Made by a program: the position numbers and the translations under genes. From assembly GCA_003132265.1 (NCBI GenBank), contig PKXE01000072.1, positions 8,648 to 18,717 of the forward strand: a stretch of DNA of 10,070 bases, given 5' to 3'. A model generated the notes under the pieces. That model saw nothing but the letters and a program-made list of their open reading frames with translations. It was not told the origin of the DNA and ran no database searches. The DNA comes from Candidatus Dormiibacterota bacterium (lineage in GTDB: Bacteria; Chloroflexota; Dormibacteria; Aeolococcales; Bog-877). Of the stretch, positions 1-6,412 are shown one piece after another. Position 1 is the stretch's first letter, and each line of letters starts with the position of its first letter.

Positions 1-645
1 AACGGGGCCGGCAAGTCGACCACCCTGGACATGATCGCCGGCGCCACTCCGCCCAGCTCTGGCCGGGTGCTCTTCGAGGGCCGGGATGTGACGCAGATGC
101 CCGCGTACCAGCGGGCTCGCAACGGCATCATCCGGACCTTCCAGACCTCCAGCGAGTTCGCCCGCCTCACCGTCCTGGAAAATCTCTTGGTGGCGGCGCC
201 CCGACTCCGCGGCGAGGGGCTGTTCGGCTCGCTGCTTGGCAAGTGGTACTGGAGGGCCGAGGAGCAAGAAGAGGTGGAGCGCGCCCGGGATCTGCTCAGG
301 CGCTTCGAGCTATCGGAGAAGGAGGACGAGTACGCAGGCAACCTGAGCGGGGGCCAGAAGCGCCTGCTGGAGATCATGCGGGGGCTGATAGCCCGGCCGA
401 AGATCCTGCTTCTCGACGAGCCCATGGCGGGCGTGAACCCCTCTCTGGCCCGGCGTATCGAAGGCCTCCTCCTGGAGCTCAACCAGGAGGGCCTGACCAT
501 GATCATGGTGGAGCACGAGCTGGGCACAGTGGAGCGGCTCTGCAACCCGGTAGTGGTCATGGCCGACGGCCGCGTCCTTCGCCAGGGAACCATGGCCGAA
601 CTCCGCCAGGACCGGGAGGTGCTGGATGCCTACCTCATTGGCTGA
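1..645 (+). CDS. Branched-chain amino acid-type ABC transporter ATP-binding protein (LivG-like), 5' truncated
   Basis: This is a cytoplasmic ATPase subunit of an ABC importer of the branched-chain amino acid/amide/urea class (HAAT family). The window opens inside the Walker A motif: the first codons read NGAGKST, so the upstream start is missing. About 215 codons remain. The signature LSGGQKR is followed by Walker B (ILLLDEP) and the switch histidine in MVEHEL. The LivG-type insert is present after the Q-loop (RTFQ). The reading frame runs on past the LivF start, overlapping it by 20 bases, so the two ATPases are translated from one message and probably form a LivG/LivF heterodimer. The permease and binding-protein genes are presumably upstream, outside the window. 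The substrate cannot be read from the ATPase. Family assignment is firm; the exact solute is unknown. Confidence 0.93.
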   Translation, partial: NGAGKSTTLDMIAGATPPSSGRVLFEGRDVTQMPAYQRARNGIIRTFQTSSEFARLTVLENLLVAAPRLRGEGLFGSLLGKWYWRAEEQEEVERARDLLRRFELSEKEDEYAGNLSGGQKRLLEIMRGLIARPKILLLDEPMAGVNPSLARRIEGLLLELNQEGLTMIMVEHELGTVERLCNPVVVMADGRVLRQGTMAELRQDREVLDAYLIG

Positions 646-1381
646 GGCGCCCCGCCCCGCCCCCCGGCTGGTGATCGAAGGGCTCAGTGCGGGCTACGGC
701 CGGGACCCGATCATCTCCGGCATCGACTTGGCGGTCGGCGGCGGCGAGGTGGTCTCGGTGATCGGGGCCAACGGAGCGGGGAAGTCGACGCTGCTCAAGG
801 CCATCACCGGCGCGCTCCCGTCGATGTCCGGCCGGGTGTCCCTCGGAGACCGCGATGTCACCAACCTCAGCGGTAATCGGCTGGCCCGGCTCGGGATCGG
901 CTACGTTCCCCAGAGCCGGGACGTTTTCGACACCCTGACGGTTGCCGAGAATCTCGAGATGGGCGGCTACCTGCTGTCCACCCGGGAGCGTTCCCGGCGT
1001 GCCGAGGAGGTGCTGGGCATCTTTCCCAAGCTGAAGGAGATGCTGGGTCGGCGTGCCATGAAACTAAGTGGCGGTGAGCGCAAGATGGTGGCGCTGGCTC
1101 GGGTGCTGATGCTCAGCCCCCAGGTGCTGGTCCTCGACGAACCCACCGCTGGGCTTTCCCCGGAACTTTCCCGGTCGGTGCTGCGGGATCAGGTGAGGGC
1201 CCTAGCGGACGGTGGCGTTGCCATACTGCTGGTGGAGCAGAAGGCGTTTGAGGCGCTCGAGATCTCAGACTGGGCCCACGTCCTGGTGGCTGGCAGGACG
1301 GCGATCGAGGGTCCGGGCACAGTCCTGGCCACCCGCAGTGACATTCGCGAGGTGTTCCTTGGTGCAGAAGTTCGCGCTTGA
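626..1381 (+). CDS. Branched-chain amino acid-type ABC transporter ATP-binding protein (LivF-like)
   Basis: This is the second ATPase of the same importer, 251 residues, close to the usual LivF length of about 235-250. Walker A is GANGAGKST at residues 47-55, the Q-loop is YVPQSRDVF, the signature is LSGGERKM and Walker B is VLVLDEP, with the switch histidine replaced by glutamine in LLVEQKA. That Glu-Gln form is usual in LivF. The ATG at 626 has a good ribosome site, GGGAGG at 614-619, inside the end of the LivG gene. The 20-base overlap implies translational coupling. The first 14 residues are a short extension rich in Pro and Ala before the ABC domain begins at LVIEGLS. No membrane segment is present, so the protein acts on the cytoplasmic face of the permease. 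Confidence 0.94.
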   Translation: MPTSLAEAPRPAPRLVIEGLSAGYGRDPIISGIDLAVGGGEVVSVIGANGAGKSTLLKAITGALPSMSGRVSLGDRDVTNLSGNRLARLGIGYVPQSRDVFDTLTVAENLEMGGYLLSTRERSRRAEEVLGIFPKLKEMLGRRAMKLSGGERKMVALARVLMLSPQVLVLDEPTAGLSPELSRSVLRDQVRALADGGVAILLVEQKAFEALEISDWAHVLVAGRTAIEGPGTVLATRSDIREVFLGAEVRA

Positions 1382-1493
1382 CGAAAGGCCAGTGAAGGCC
1401 GGCGCCAAGCTGGCACTTCGCCCTGACAGTCGTTCCCGGAACGGTCGCGCGGCCAAATCTGTTCCGACACCGGACCCGGCGCGGGCCAGCGAG

Positions 1494-2165
1494 ATGCCCT
1501 CCGCAGGCGGTGGTCCCGGGGCAGCTGAGGTCACCCTCTCCAGCAAGAGCGAGTTGGTGGTCAGGGCCGTCAGGGAGATGATCGTGGCCGGACAGCTGCT
1601 GCCGGGAACCCCTCTCCGGCAGCAGGAATTAGCCCGGCTCTTCGGAGTCAGCGCGACCCCAGTGCGAGAGGCGATCCGGCGCCTAGAGGCTGAGGGGCTG
1701 GTTCGTTCCCTGGTCCATCGGGGCGCCACGGTGGCCCGACCTGATGCGATGCACCTGGAGGAGAGCCTCCGCATCCTGGCGGTGTTGGAGGCGCTGGCCG
1801 GCCGACTGGCAGTGGAGCGGATGTCCGACGCTGACCTGCGGGAGGTCGAAGACCTACACGAGCAGGTGAGACTCTGCCGGGACGACGAGCGGCGACGGAA
1901 GGAGCTCAACCGGATCTTCCACTTCCGGGTCTATGAGTGCGCCGGCTCCCCGATGCTGCTCTCGATCATGCGCCTGCTCTGGTCCTCGTTTCCGGGCGGA
2001 CCTCATGTCGGACGCCCCCTCGACGAGTCAGTTCGTGGCCACGCCCGCCTGCTGGATGCGCTGCGCCAGCGCGACCCGGTCGAGGTCACCCGGGCCATCG
2101 ACGAGCACGTGAGCGGCATGATCGACTACGTCCAGGCAGGACCGCCCGCGGTAGGCGGGATCTAA
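1494..2165 (+). CDS. GntR-family transcriptional regulator with FCD ligand-binding domain
   Basis: This is a 223-residue DNA-binding regulator of the FadR/VanR-like (FCD) subfamily. The N-terminal winged helix spans about residues 17-83 and carries the family hallmarks LRQQELARLFGVS and TPVREAIRRLEAEGLV, followed by the wing HRGATVA. The all-helical C-terminal FCD domain spans about 86-212. Candidate metal/ligand residues are Asn139, His143, His182 and His205, by comparison with the family. Such regulators usually bind carboxylates or amino-acid-like effectors. The start is uncertain. ATG 1494 gives the usual family length. GTG 1392, ten bases after livF and preceded by AAAGG, would add 34 low-complexity residues. 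The gene follows the transporter on the same strand and may be cotranscribed; its likely targets are the transporter or the dehydrogenase downstream. Confidence 0.88.
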   Translation: MPSAGGGPGAAEVTLSSKSELVVRAVREMIVAGQLLPGTPLRQQELARLFGVSATPVREAIRRLEAEGLVRSLVHRGATVARPDAMHLEESLRILAVLEALAGRLAVERMSDADLREVEDLHEQVRLCRDDERRRKELNRIFHFRVYECAGSPMLLSIMRLLWSSFPGGPHVGRPLDESVRGHARLLDALRQRDPVEVTRAIDEHVSGMIDYVQAGPPAVGGI

Positions 2166-2181
2166 CCCCGGCCCCAGAAGG

Positions 2182-2215
2182 CCCTTGCTCGACCGCCGCC
2201 GCGCGCGAGAAAGGG
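2182..2215 (+). terminator. Stem-loop after the GntR gene, probable terminator
   Basis: CCCTTGCTCG (2182-2191) pairs with CGAGAAAGGG (2206-2215) with a single mismatch (G2187 opposite A2210), leaving a 14-base GC-rich loop. The stem begins 17 bases after the GntR stop codon. No T-run follows, as is often the case for hairpin terminators in high-GC Gram-positive bacteria. Position and pairing are seen directly; termination is inferred. Confidence 0.5.
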
Positions 2216-2332
2216 TGCTCGCGACAGCGGAGAGCGGAGACTCGGGAGCGTCGGCAACTTCACGCTCGGGGAAGCGTCAGAGTTCGTCTAGAGCGCCGGG
2301 CGCGATCAACCGACGGCGGCCCAGCACTGCGA

Positions 2333-2357
2333 CGAGCAGAAACGAGCACATTGCTCG
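2333..2357. promoter_or_regulatory. Palindrome and half-site cluster upstream of the dehydrogenase, candidate operator
   Basis: CGAGCA (2343-2348), the spacer CAT, and TGCTCG (2352-2357) form a perfect 15-bp dyad 37 bases before the dehydrogenase start. A further direct half-site CGAGCA lies at 2333-2338, spaced ten bases (one helical turn) from the next copy. Two more TGCTCG copies sit at 2186-2191 and 2216-2221 in the same gap. Operators of FCD regulators are usually short dyads, so the adjacent GntR protein is a plausible binder. CGAGCA is not rare in the coding regions of this window, which weakens the case for the isolated copies. The rest of the 229-base gap (2166-2394) shows no credible gene and no clear promoter. 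Confidence 0.4.
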
Positions 2358-2394
2358 CCACCCCCTCGGCAACGTCGGCCCACAATTAGAAACC

Positions 2395-3390
2395 GTGGAG
2401 GTGATGGAGCTTCGGGCGCCTGCTCCGGCGGTGAGCGGACCGCTGCGGCCCGTCTCCCGACCCGACCCGACCCCGGGGCCGGGCGAGGTCCGGCTTCGCG
2501 TAGAGGCGTGCGCTGTGTGTCGGACCGATCTGCAAATCAGCTCCGGCGACCTCCCTGCCAGAGTGCTGCCGATCGTACCCGGGCACCAGATCGTGGGCAG
2601 GGTGGTTGAGGTGGGTGAGGGGGTCGGCCCGGAGTTTCTGGGTCGGAGGCTTGGGGTGGGATGGCTCGCCTCCGCCTGTGGTGACTGCGAGTTCTGCCGG
2701 GGTGGCCGGGAGAACCTCTGCCGCAAGGCGACCTTCACCGGATGGGATAGGGATGGCGGGTTCGCCAGCCAGGTGGTGGTGCGGGCAGACTTCACTCAGC
2801 GGTTGGCGGACGAGGGTGATCCGGTCCAGCTGGCACCACTCTTGTGCGGTGGGGTGATCGGCTACCGGGCCTTTCGCCGCACCGAAGTTGGCCGGGGGGA
2901 CCGGCTGGGGCTGTTCGGGTTCGGGGCCTCGGCCTGGCTGGTGGCCCAGCTGGCGATTGCGGAGGGCTGCCAGGTCTTCGTCGTCACCCGCGACGAGTCG
3001 GCCCGCCAGCGGGCGAAGGAGCAAGGCGCAACCTGGGTTGGCGCTCCCGGGGAGTCGCTACCGGTCCCGCTCCAGGGCGCTATTACCTTCGCTCCCGTCG
3101 GGGCGGTGGTGGTCGACGCGCTCCGGGCCTTGGACCGGGGCGGGACCTGTGTCGTGAACGCCATCCATTTGGACCGCATCCCCGAGTTCCCCTTCGAGCA
3201 CCTTTACTGGGAGCGGCGGCTCATCAGCGTCGCCAACTTCACCCGCCAGGATGCCGCTGAGTTCCTCCAGCTGGCCCAGCAGATCCCGATCCGCACGCTG
3301 GTCGAGCAGTTCCCCTTGGCTCAGGCCAACCAGGCCCTGCTCCAGCTCCAGGAAGACGGCATCCCCGGAGCGGCGGTGCTGGTTCCCTAG
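2395..3390 (+). CDS. Zinc-dependent alcohol dehydrogenase family protein
   Basis: This is a 331-residue cytoplasmic medium-chain dehydrogenase/reductase that should interconvert an alcohol and an aldehyde or ketone using NAD(P). The GroES-like domain carries the catalytic-zinc cysteine in VCRTD (Cys42), PGHQIVG (His64, with Gln where many members have Glu) and Cys151 in LLCGG. Four structural-zinc cysteines are at 95, 98, 101 and 109 (CGDCEFC and NLC). The Rossmann motif is GFGASA at 175-180. The C-terminal segment LYWERRLISVANFTR is typical of the AdhA-like group. I chose GTG 2395 because its N-terminus lines up with that group's usual MKAM-type start. ATG 2404 is the alternative, but then GGAGG lies only two bases upstream. 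The gene is separated from the regulator by 229 bases and a stem-loop, so it probably has its own promoter. The substrate is unknown. Confidence 0.9.
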   Translation: MEVMELRAPAPAVSGPLRPVSRPDPTPGPGEVRLRVEACAVCRTDLQISSGDLPARVLPIVPGHQIVGRVVEVGEGVGPEFLGRRLGVGWLASACGDCEFCRGGRENLCRKATFTGWDRDGGFASQVVVRADFTQRLADEGDPVQLAPLLCGGVIGYRAFRRTEVGRGDRLGLFGFGASAWLVAQLAIAEGCQVFVVTRDESARQRAKEQGATWVGAPGESLPVPLQGAITFAPVGAVVVDALRALDRGGTCVVNAIHLDRIPEFPFEHLYWERRLISVANFTRQDAAEFLQLAQQIPIRTLVEQFPLAQANQALLQLQEDGIPGAAVLVP

Positions 3391-3391
3391 A

Positions 3392-4675
3392 TCAGGGAGG
3401 CTGGGAGGAGAACTCCTTCTGGAGCCGTGTGACGGCCTCCCTGGCCGCCACGGTCAGCTCCAGCGCCAGCCGTCGGTCTAGATCCAGGGAGGGGGTCGTC
3501 TCGAGCGCTCGCAGCCGTTCCTCGAGTAGGTTGAGCTGGTCCGCAATCTCGCCCGGGGTCGCCAGAGCCCGGAGCCGGGCCGCCGCCACCGAAGCGGGGT
3601 CACCCTGACGCTGGGCGTGCTGGTAATGCCCGAAGGCCAGTCGATCCCGATCAGCGGCGAGCAAGAGACGCACTGCCGCCTGGCCGGACTCAGAGATCTC
3701 CTCGGCCGGCGCGTGGAGCCGGCAGAGACCATCGAGGCCCGCCGCGAGCGCCCCGGTGATCGCAGCCGCCGCGGCGCCGCCGGCCGCATCTCGGGGGGAG
3801 AGCATCCGGGCGACCGTTTCGAGCAGCGACCAGGAGGCCACCGGGCCGGGTTGGAGCCCTCCCAGCTCCGTCAGTGAGAGCAGAGCGCAGACCGCGGTGA
3901 TCCGGCCGATCCCCCCGGGCACCGGTGTCACCCGGGTGGCCGCCGCGCCGGCCTCCGGAGAGACGTCTCCGCGTAGCTGTCCGTCGACCATCGAAGTTCC
4001 CACGTCGAGGACCGTCGTTCCGGAGCGGATCGCCGCCTTGGGCATCACGCCGGCGATTCCGATGGCGGAGATCAGCACGTCGTAAGGAGGCAGGGGATGA
4101 ACATTGGCGATGTCGCTCTGGACCACGGAAACCTGGGCCCCGGTCGCCAGCAGTCGCTGCGCGATCGGCCGGCCGCCGGTCGACCCGTGGCCGATGATCA
4201 GGATCCGAGATCGCGAAGCATCGATTCCCAGGTACAACAGGGTCGCGAGGCAGGCCTCGGCGACAGGTGTCCCGCGGCGCCGGCCCTCAGCTGCCGCCGA
4301 GAGTGCCGCCGGGGTCACCGCTTCGACGTCCTTGCTGGCGGGGAGGTGGGCGGCCACCACCCCCGGGGGCAGCGAATCGACCGGTTGAACCACCACCACT
4401 CCATGGACGGTGGGGTTGACCACCAGGGCGTCGAGGGCGGTCAGGGTTGTCTCAGCGTTGTCCCGGGGCACCGTCCGGTGCACGACTTCAACCCCCCCGG
4501 CGACTGCCTCGCGCTCCAGCGAGCGGGCGAACGAACCGCCCGGCACGTTGCCCTCTTCGACCACGACCCCCAGCCGATAGGGGAGCTTCCTCGCTCGGCA
4601 GCGATCTCTGAGCTGGGCCCGGAGTTCCTCTAGCAACGGCGCGAGGTCGAGCAGATTCGAGGCTGCGGAGTCCAT
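3392..4675 (-). CDS. FolD-like methylene-tetrahydrofolate dehydrogenase fused to a cyclodeaminase/cyclohydrolase (FchA/FTCD_C-like) domain
   Basis: This is a 427-residue predicted cytoplasmic one-carbon enzyme. Residues 1 to about 275 follow the FolD layout: a substrate Gln in VVVQPVD (Gln97), KDVEA (115-119) where FolD has KDVDG, a nucleotide loop IIGHGSTGGRP (160-170), VLDVGTSMVDG and PVPGGIGRIT (251-260). Residues about 280-427 resemble the FTCD C-terminal/FchA family: SPRDAAGGAAAAAITGAL at 293-310, then ADRDRLAFGHYQHA and an Ala-rich helical tail. At about 148 residues this is shorter than the usual 180-200. The FolD Tyr-x-x-x-Lys pair is absent (GGSFARSLERE), and there is no lysine at all between residues 30 and 115. 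I infer that the FolD part may oxidise methylene-THF while the second domain supplies or replaces the cyclohydrolase step. The ATG has GGGGAG just upstream. FolD ancestry is firm, the second domain is likely, and the activities are unproven. Confidence 0.85.
   Translation of the reverse strand: MDSAASNLLDLAPLLEELRAQLRDRCRARKLPYRLGVVVEEGNVPGGSFARSLEREAVAGGVEVVHRTVPRDNAETTLTALDALVVNPTVHGVVVVQPVDSLPPGVVAAHLPASKDVEAVTPAALSAAAEGRRRGTPVAEACLATLLYLGIDASRSRILIIGHGSTGGRPIAQRLLATGAQVSVVQSDIANVHPLPPYDVLISAIGIAGVMPKAAIRSGTTVLDVGTSMVDGQLRGDVSPEAGAAATRVTPVPGGIGRITAVCALLSLTELGGLQPGPVASWSLLETVARMLSPRDAAGGAAAAAITGALAAGLDGLCRLHAPAEEISESGQAAVRLLLAADRDRLAFGHYQHAQRQGDPASVAAARLRALATPGEIADQLNLLEERLRALETTPSLDLDRRLALELTVAAREAVTRLQKEFSSQPP
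3393..3443. terminator. Inverted repeat at the convergent gene ends, candidate bidirectional terminator
   Basis: CAGGGAGGC (3393-3401) and GCCTCCCTG (3435-3443) are perfect 9-bp complements. The 33-base interval holds a second small dyad, AGGAG-AA-CTCCT (3406-3417). The structure begins three bases after the dehydrogenase stop codon and lies inside the last codons of the opposing folate gene. With only one base between the two stop codons, transcripts from both sides must end here. No T-run is present, so termination is inferred from position and pairing only. Confidence 0.45.
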
Positions 4676-4725
4676 CAGCTCCCCATCGAGTCGGCGACCG
4701 AGTCCAAAGGATCTCTCCCCAGGTC

Positions 4726-4739
4726 ACTGCCCGAGCAGT
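4726..4739. repeat. Short palindrome upstream of the folate fusion gene
   Basis: ACTGC (4726-4730), the spacer CCGA, and GCAGT (4735-4739) form a perfect 5-bp dyad 50 bases upstream of the minus-strand start at 4675. Its position would suit an operator for that gene. It is short enough to arise by chance. Confidence 0.25.
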
Positions 4740-4772
4740 TCATCTCCATCGGAACCGCGATGCTCCGACCGT

Positions 4773-4796
4773 AGCAGGCGGCATCCGCAGCCTGCT
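4773..4796. repeat. Inverted repeat in the divergent promoter region, candidate operator
   Basis: AGCAGGC (4773-4779) and GCCTGCT (4790-4796) are perfect 7-bp complements separated by ten bases. The centre-to-centre distance of the half-sites is 17 bases. The repeat lies about 100 bases before the folate gene and about 200 bases before the rhodanese gene. It could be a regulator site or an RNA hairpin in the folate gene leader. No known regulator motif was recognised. Confidence 0.35.
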
Positions 4797-4986
4797 GGCC
4801 CAGGGCCTCGACCTCTCGACGCACCCACCGCTCTGCCAGTCAGCTTCCAAGCACTTTCTCAGCCGCAGCGCGGTCTCTCCACCCAAAACCTCTGTCACAC
4901 TAGCCCCGTCCGCCGGGGTCGAGGTGGGGCCGGCCACGCCCGGTCTGCTCGCACTTCCAGCAGAGCCCCGCCGCCGGTGGATCTCA

Positions 4987-4991
4987 GGAGG
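4987..4991 (+). promoter_or_regulatory. Ribosome binding site that sets the TTG start of the MBL/rhodanese gene
   Basis: GGAGG lies seven bases before TTG 4999, an ideal spacing. It also falls inside the reading frame that would begin at ATG 4924, which has no comparable site. The site therefore argues for the TTG start. Confidence 0.7.
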
Positions 4992-4998
4992 CCGGAGC

Positions 4999-6363
4999 TT
5001 GGTCGAGGTCGTGACCCTGGAGACGCCAGAGCTGGGGGACCGCACCTATCTGGTCCACGACGGGAAGCAGGCCATCGTCGTCGATCCCCAGCGCGACACC
5101 GACCGGGTACTGGCCCTGGCCGACTCGGCCCGGGTCCAGATCACCTGTGTTGCCGAGACCCACATCCACAACGACTACGTCTCGGGGGGGTGGGCCTTGT
5201 CTCAGGCGCTGGGAGCCCGCTATCTGGTCGCCGCCGCCGACGACGTCTCTTTCCAGCGCCAACCGGTGAGTGAGGGCGATCGGGTTGAGGTGGGCTCCAT
5301 GACCCTGCAGGCGCTGGCCACCCCCGGGCACACCGCCAACCACCTCTCGTTCCTGCTCTGGGCCAAGGACGGTCCGCGAGCCCTCTTCAGTGGAGGCTCG
5401 CTGCTCTATGGAGCGGTGGGGCGCACCGACCTGGTCTCGCCGCGCCTCACCGAAGAGCTGGCCCGCGCCCAGCACCGCTCGGCGCTGCGGTTGGGGGCCC
5501 TGCCCGAGAGCCTCGCGCTCTACCCCACCCACGGATTCGGGAGCTTCTGCGCCAGTGCGCCCACCTCCGCCACCGAGCCCAGCCACACCATCGGGACCCA
5601 GCGGGCCACCAACCCCGCCATGATCGGGGACGAGGACGGTTTTGTGAAGGGTCTGCTGGCGGGGTACTCCCTCTATCCGCGCTACTACGCTCACATGAGC
5701 CCGCTCAATCTCGAGGGCGCGGCGGCGCCCGACCTCTCCCTGCCCCCCCCAATCGATATCGCCGAGGTCGGTCGGCGCATCCAGGGGGGCGAGTGGGTCA
5801 TCGACCTCCGGGGCCGGACCGAGTTCGGCCCCTCTCACGTGGCTGGCACGGTCAACTTCCCGACGGGCGAGCAGCTGGCGACCTACGTGGGTTGGGTCGT
5901 CCCCTGGGCCGCTCCCCTGACCATGGTGGCCAGCTCCCGGGCGGACGTCGGCCGGGCCCGCCGGGCTCTGGCCAGGATCGGGATCGACTGGCTCGCTGGC
6001 TGGTCGAATGTCCCGCTGGCCGACCTTCAGGCGGCACTCGGGAGTTCCTCGTACCTGGTGACCAATTTCCAGGGCCTGGCCGAGGCCGTCCGTTCCCACG
6101 ACGTTCAGATCCTCGACGCCCGTCGTCCGGACGAGTGGCGCGAGCGCCACATCAAGAACGCGATCAACATCCATCTCCCCGACCTGCCCCCCCGGATCAG
6201 CGAGCTTCCCAACCGGCCCATCTGGGTGCACTGCTCCGCCGGGTACCGGGCCAGCGTCGCCGCCAGCCTTTTGGACCGGGCGGGCCGCGAAGTGGTGTTG
6301 GTCGATGACGACATCGAACGGCTGGAGGAGGTCGGTCTAGAACTGGTCAGCGGCTCCGAGTAG
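4999..6363 (+). CDS. Metallo-beta-lactamase fold protein with two rhodanese domains
   Basis: This is a 454-residue cytoplasmic protein of the persulfide-dioxygenase-like MBL/rhodanese group, probably acting on glutathione-like or other low-molecular-weight persulfides. The MBL domain (about 1-240) has THIHNDY at 54-60, TPGH (His111) and YPTHGFGSFC (His178). Where ETHE1-type enzymes have the metal-binding Asp in FTGD, this protein has FSGGSLLYG, with Gly133 at that place. Rhodanese 1 (about 245-345) is probably structural, because its loop reads VASSRAD with Ser312 at the cysteine position. Rhodanese 2 (about 350-450) has the active loop HCSAGYRAS with Cys412. The TTG start is favoured by the strong GGAGG site and gives the usual family N-terminus. 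The gene heads a plus-strand sulfur-related stretch and ends in a hairpin. Family is firm; substrate and metal are inferred. Confidence 0.9.
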   Translation: MVEVVTLETPELGDRTYLVHDGKQAIVVDPQRDTDRVLALADSARVQITCVAETHIHNDYVSGGWALSQALGARYLVAAADDVSFQRQPVSEGDRVEVGSMTLQALATPGHTANHLSFLLWAKDGPRALFSGGSLLYGAVGRTDLVSPRLTEELARAQHRSALRLGALPESLALYPTHGFGSFCASAPTSATEPSHTIGTQRATNPAMIGDEDGFVKGLLAGYSLYPRYYAHMSPLNLEGAAAPDLSLPPPIDIAEVGRRIQGGEWVIDLRGRTEFGPSHVAGTVNFPTGEQLATYVGWVVPWAAPLTMVASSRADVGRARRALARIGIDWLAGWSNVPLADLQAALGSSSYLVTNFQGLAEAVRSHDVQILDARRPDEWRERHIKNAINIHLPDLPPRISELPNRPIWVHCSAGYRASVAASLLDRAGREVVLVDDDIERLEEVGLELVSGSE

Positions 6364-6364
6364 A

Positions 6365-6386
6365 CGTCCCATTCCCGCCGGGGACG
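6365..6386 (+). terminator. Hairpin directly after the MBL/rhodanese gene
   Basis: CGTCCC (6365-6370) pairs perfectly with GGGACG (6381-6386) around a ten-base loop, starting one base after the stop codon. There is no T-run. It occupies the place where a -35 box for the next gene would be, so it could act as a terminator, an operator, or both. Confidence 0.45.
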
Positions 6387-6400
6387 GACTCGGTCCAACC

Positions 6401-6406
6401 TATGAT
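6401..6406 (+). promoter_or_regulatory. -10 element of a probable leaderless promoter for the HIT gene
   Basis: TATGAT matches the TATAAT consensus at five of six bases. It is followed by exactly six bases (GGCCCC) and then the ATG at 6413. In actinobacteria a TANNNT hexamer at this distance usually means that transcription starts at the A of the start codon, giving an mRNA without a 5' leader. No -35 box is evident. Confidence 0.6.
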
Positions 6407-6412
6407 GGCCCC

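Larger units (their letters stand above)
4676..4998. other. Divergent intergenic region between the folate fusion gene and the MBL/rhodanese gene
   Basis: This 323-base stretch lies between two divergent genes and must hold both promoters. I found no reading frame here that looks coding. Two dyads and the TTG-start ribosome site are listed separately. A 5-bp hairpin, CCCCG-TCCGC-CGGGG (4904-4918), lies about 80 bases before the rhodanese gene. No convincing -35/-10 pair was visible in either direction. Confidence 0.6.

Noticed and set aside
1212..1493. Upstream extension of the GntR frame into livF
   Set aside because: The residues are Trp/Arg/Ser-rich and lie within the livF coding sequence in another frame; the winged helix begins only after 1530.
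1265..1909. Minus-strand open frame of 214 codons opposite LivF and the GntR gene
   Set aside because: Ser/Arg-rich shadow of two well-supported genes.
2185..2394. Upstream extension of the dehydrogenase frame from ATG-less 2185
   Set aside because: The added residues are Arg/Ser-rich, cross a stem-loop and a palindrome, and are not part of the dehydrogenase family.
2381..2394. CACAAT at 2381-2386 as the -10 of the dehydrogenase promoter
   Set aside because: It lacks the T of TANNNT, and the nearest TTG hexamer is about 24 bases away, too far for a normal spacer.
4097..4633. Plus-strand open frame of 178 codons opposite the folate fusion gene
   Set aside because: The opposite strand encodes clear FolD motifs; this frame has no domain and its composition is shadow-like.
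4924..4998. ATG 4924 as the start of the MBL/rhodanese gene
   Set aside because: It adds 25 Pro/Arg-rich residues, has no good ribosome site, and the added frame contains the GGAGG that serves TTG 4999.
4984..6231. Minus-strand open frame of 415 codons opposite the MBL/rhodanese gene
   Set aside because: It is Gly/Asp/Val-rich without any recognisable domain and lies antisense to a gene with clear motifs. Long antisense frames are expected at this GC content.
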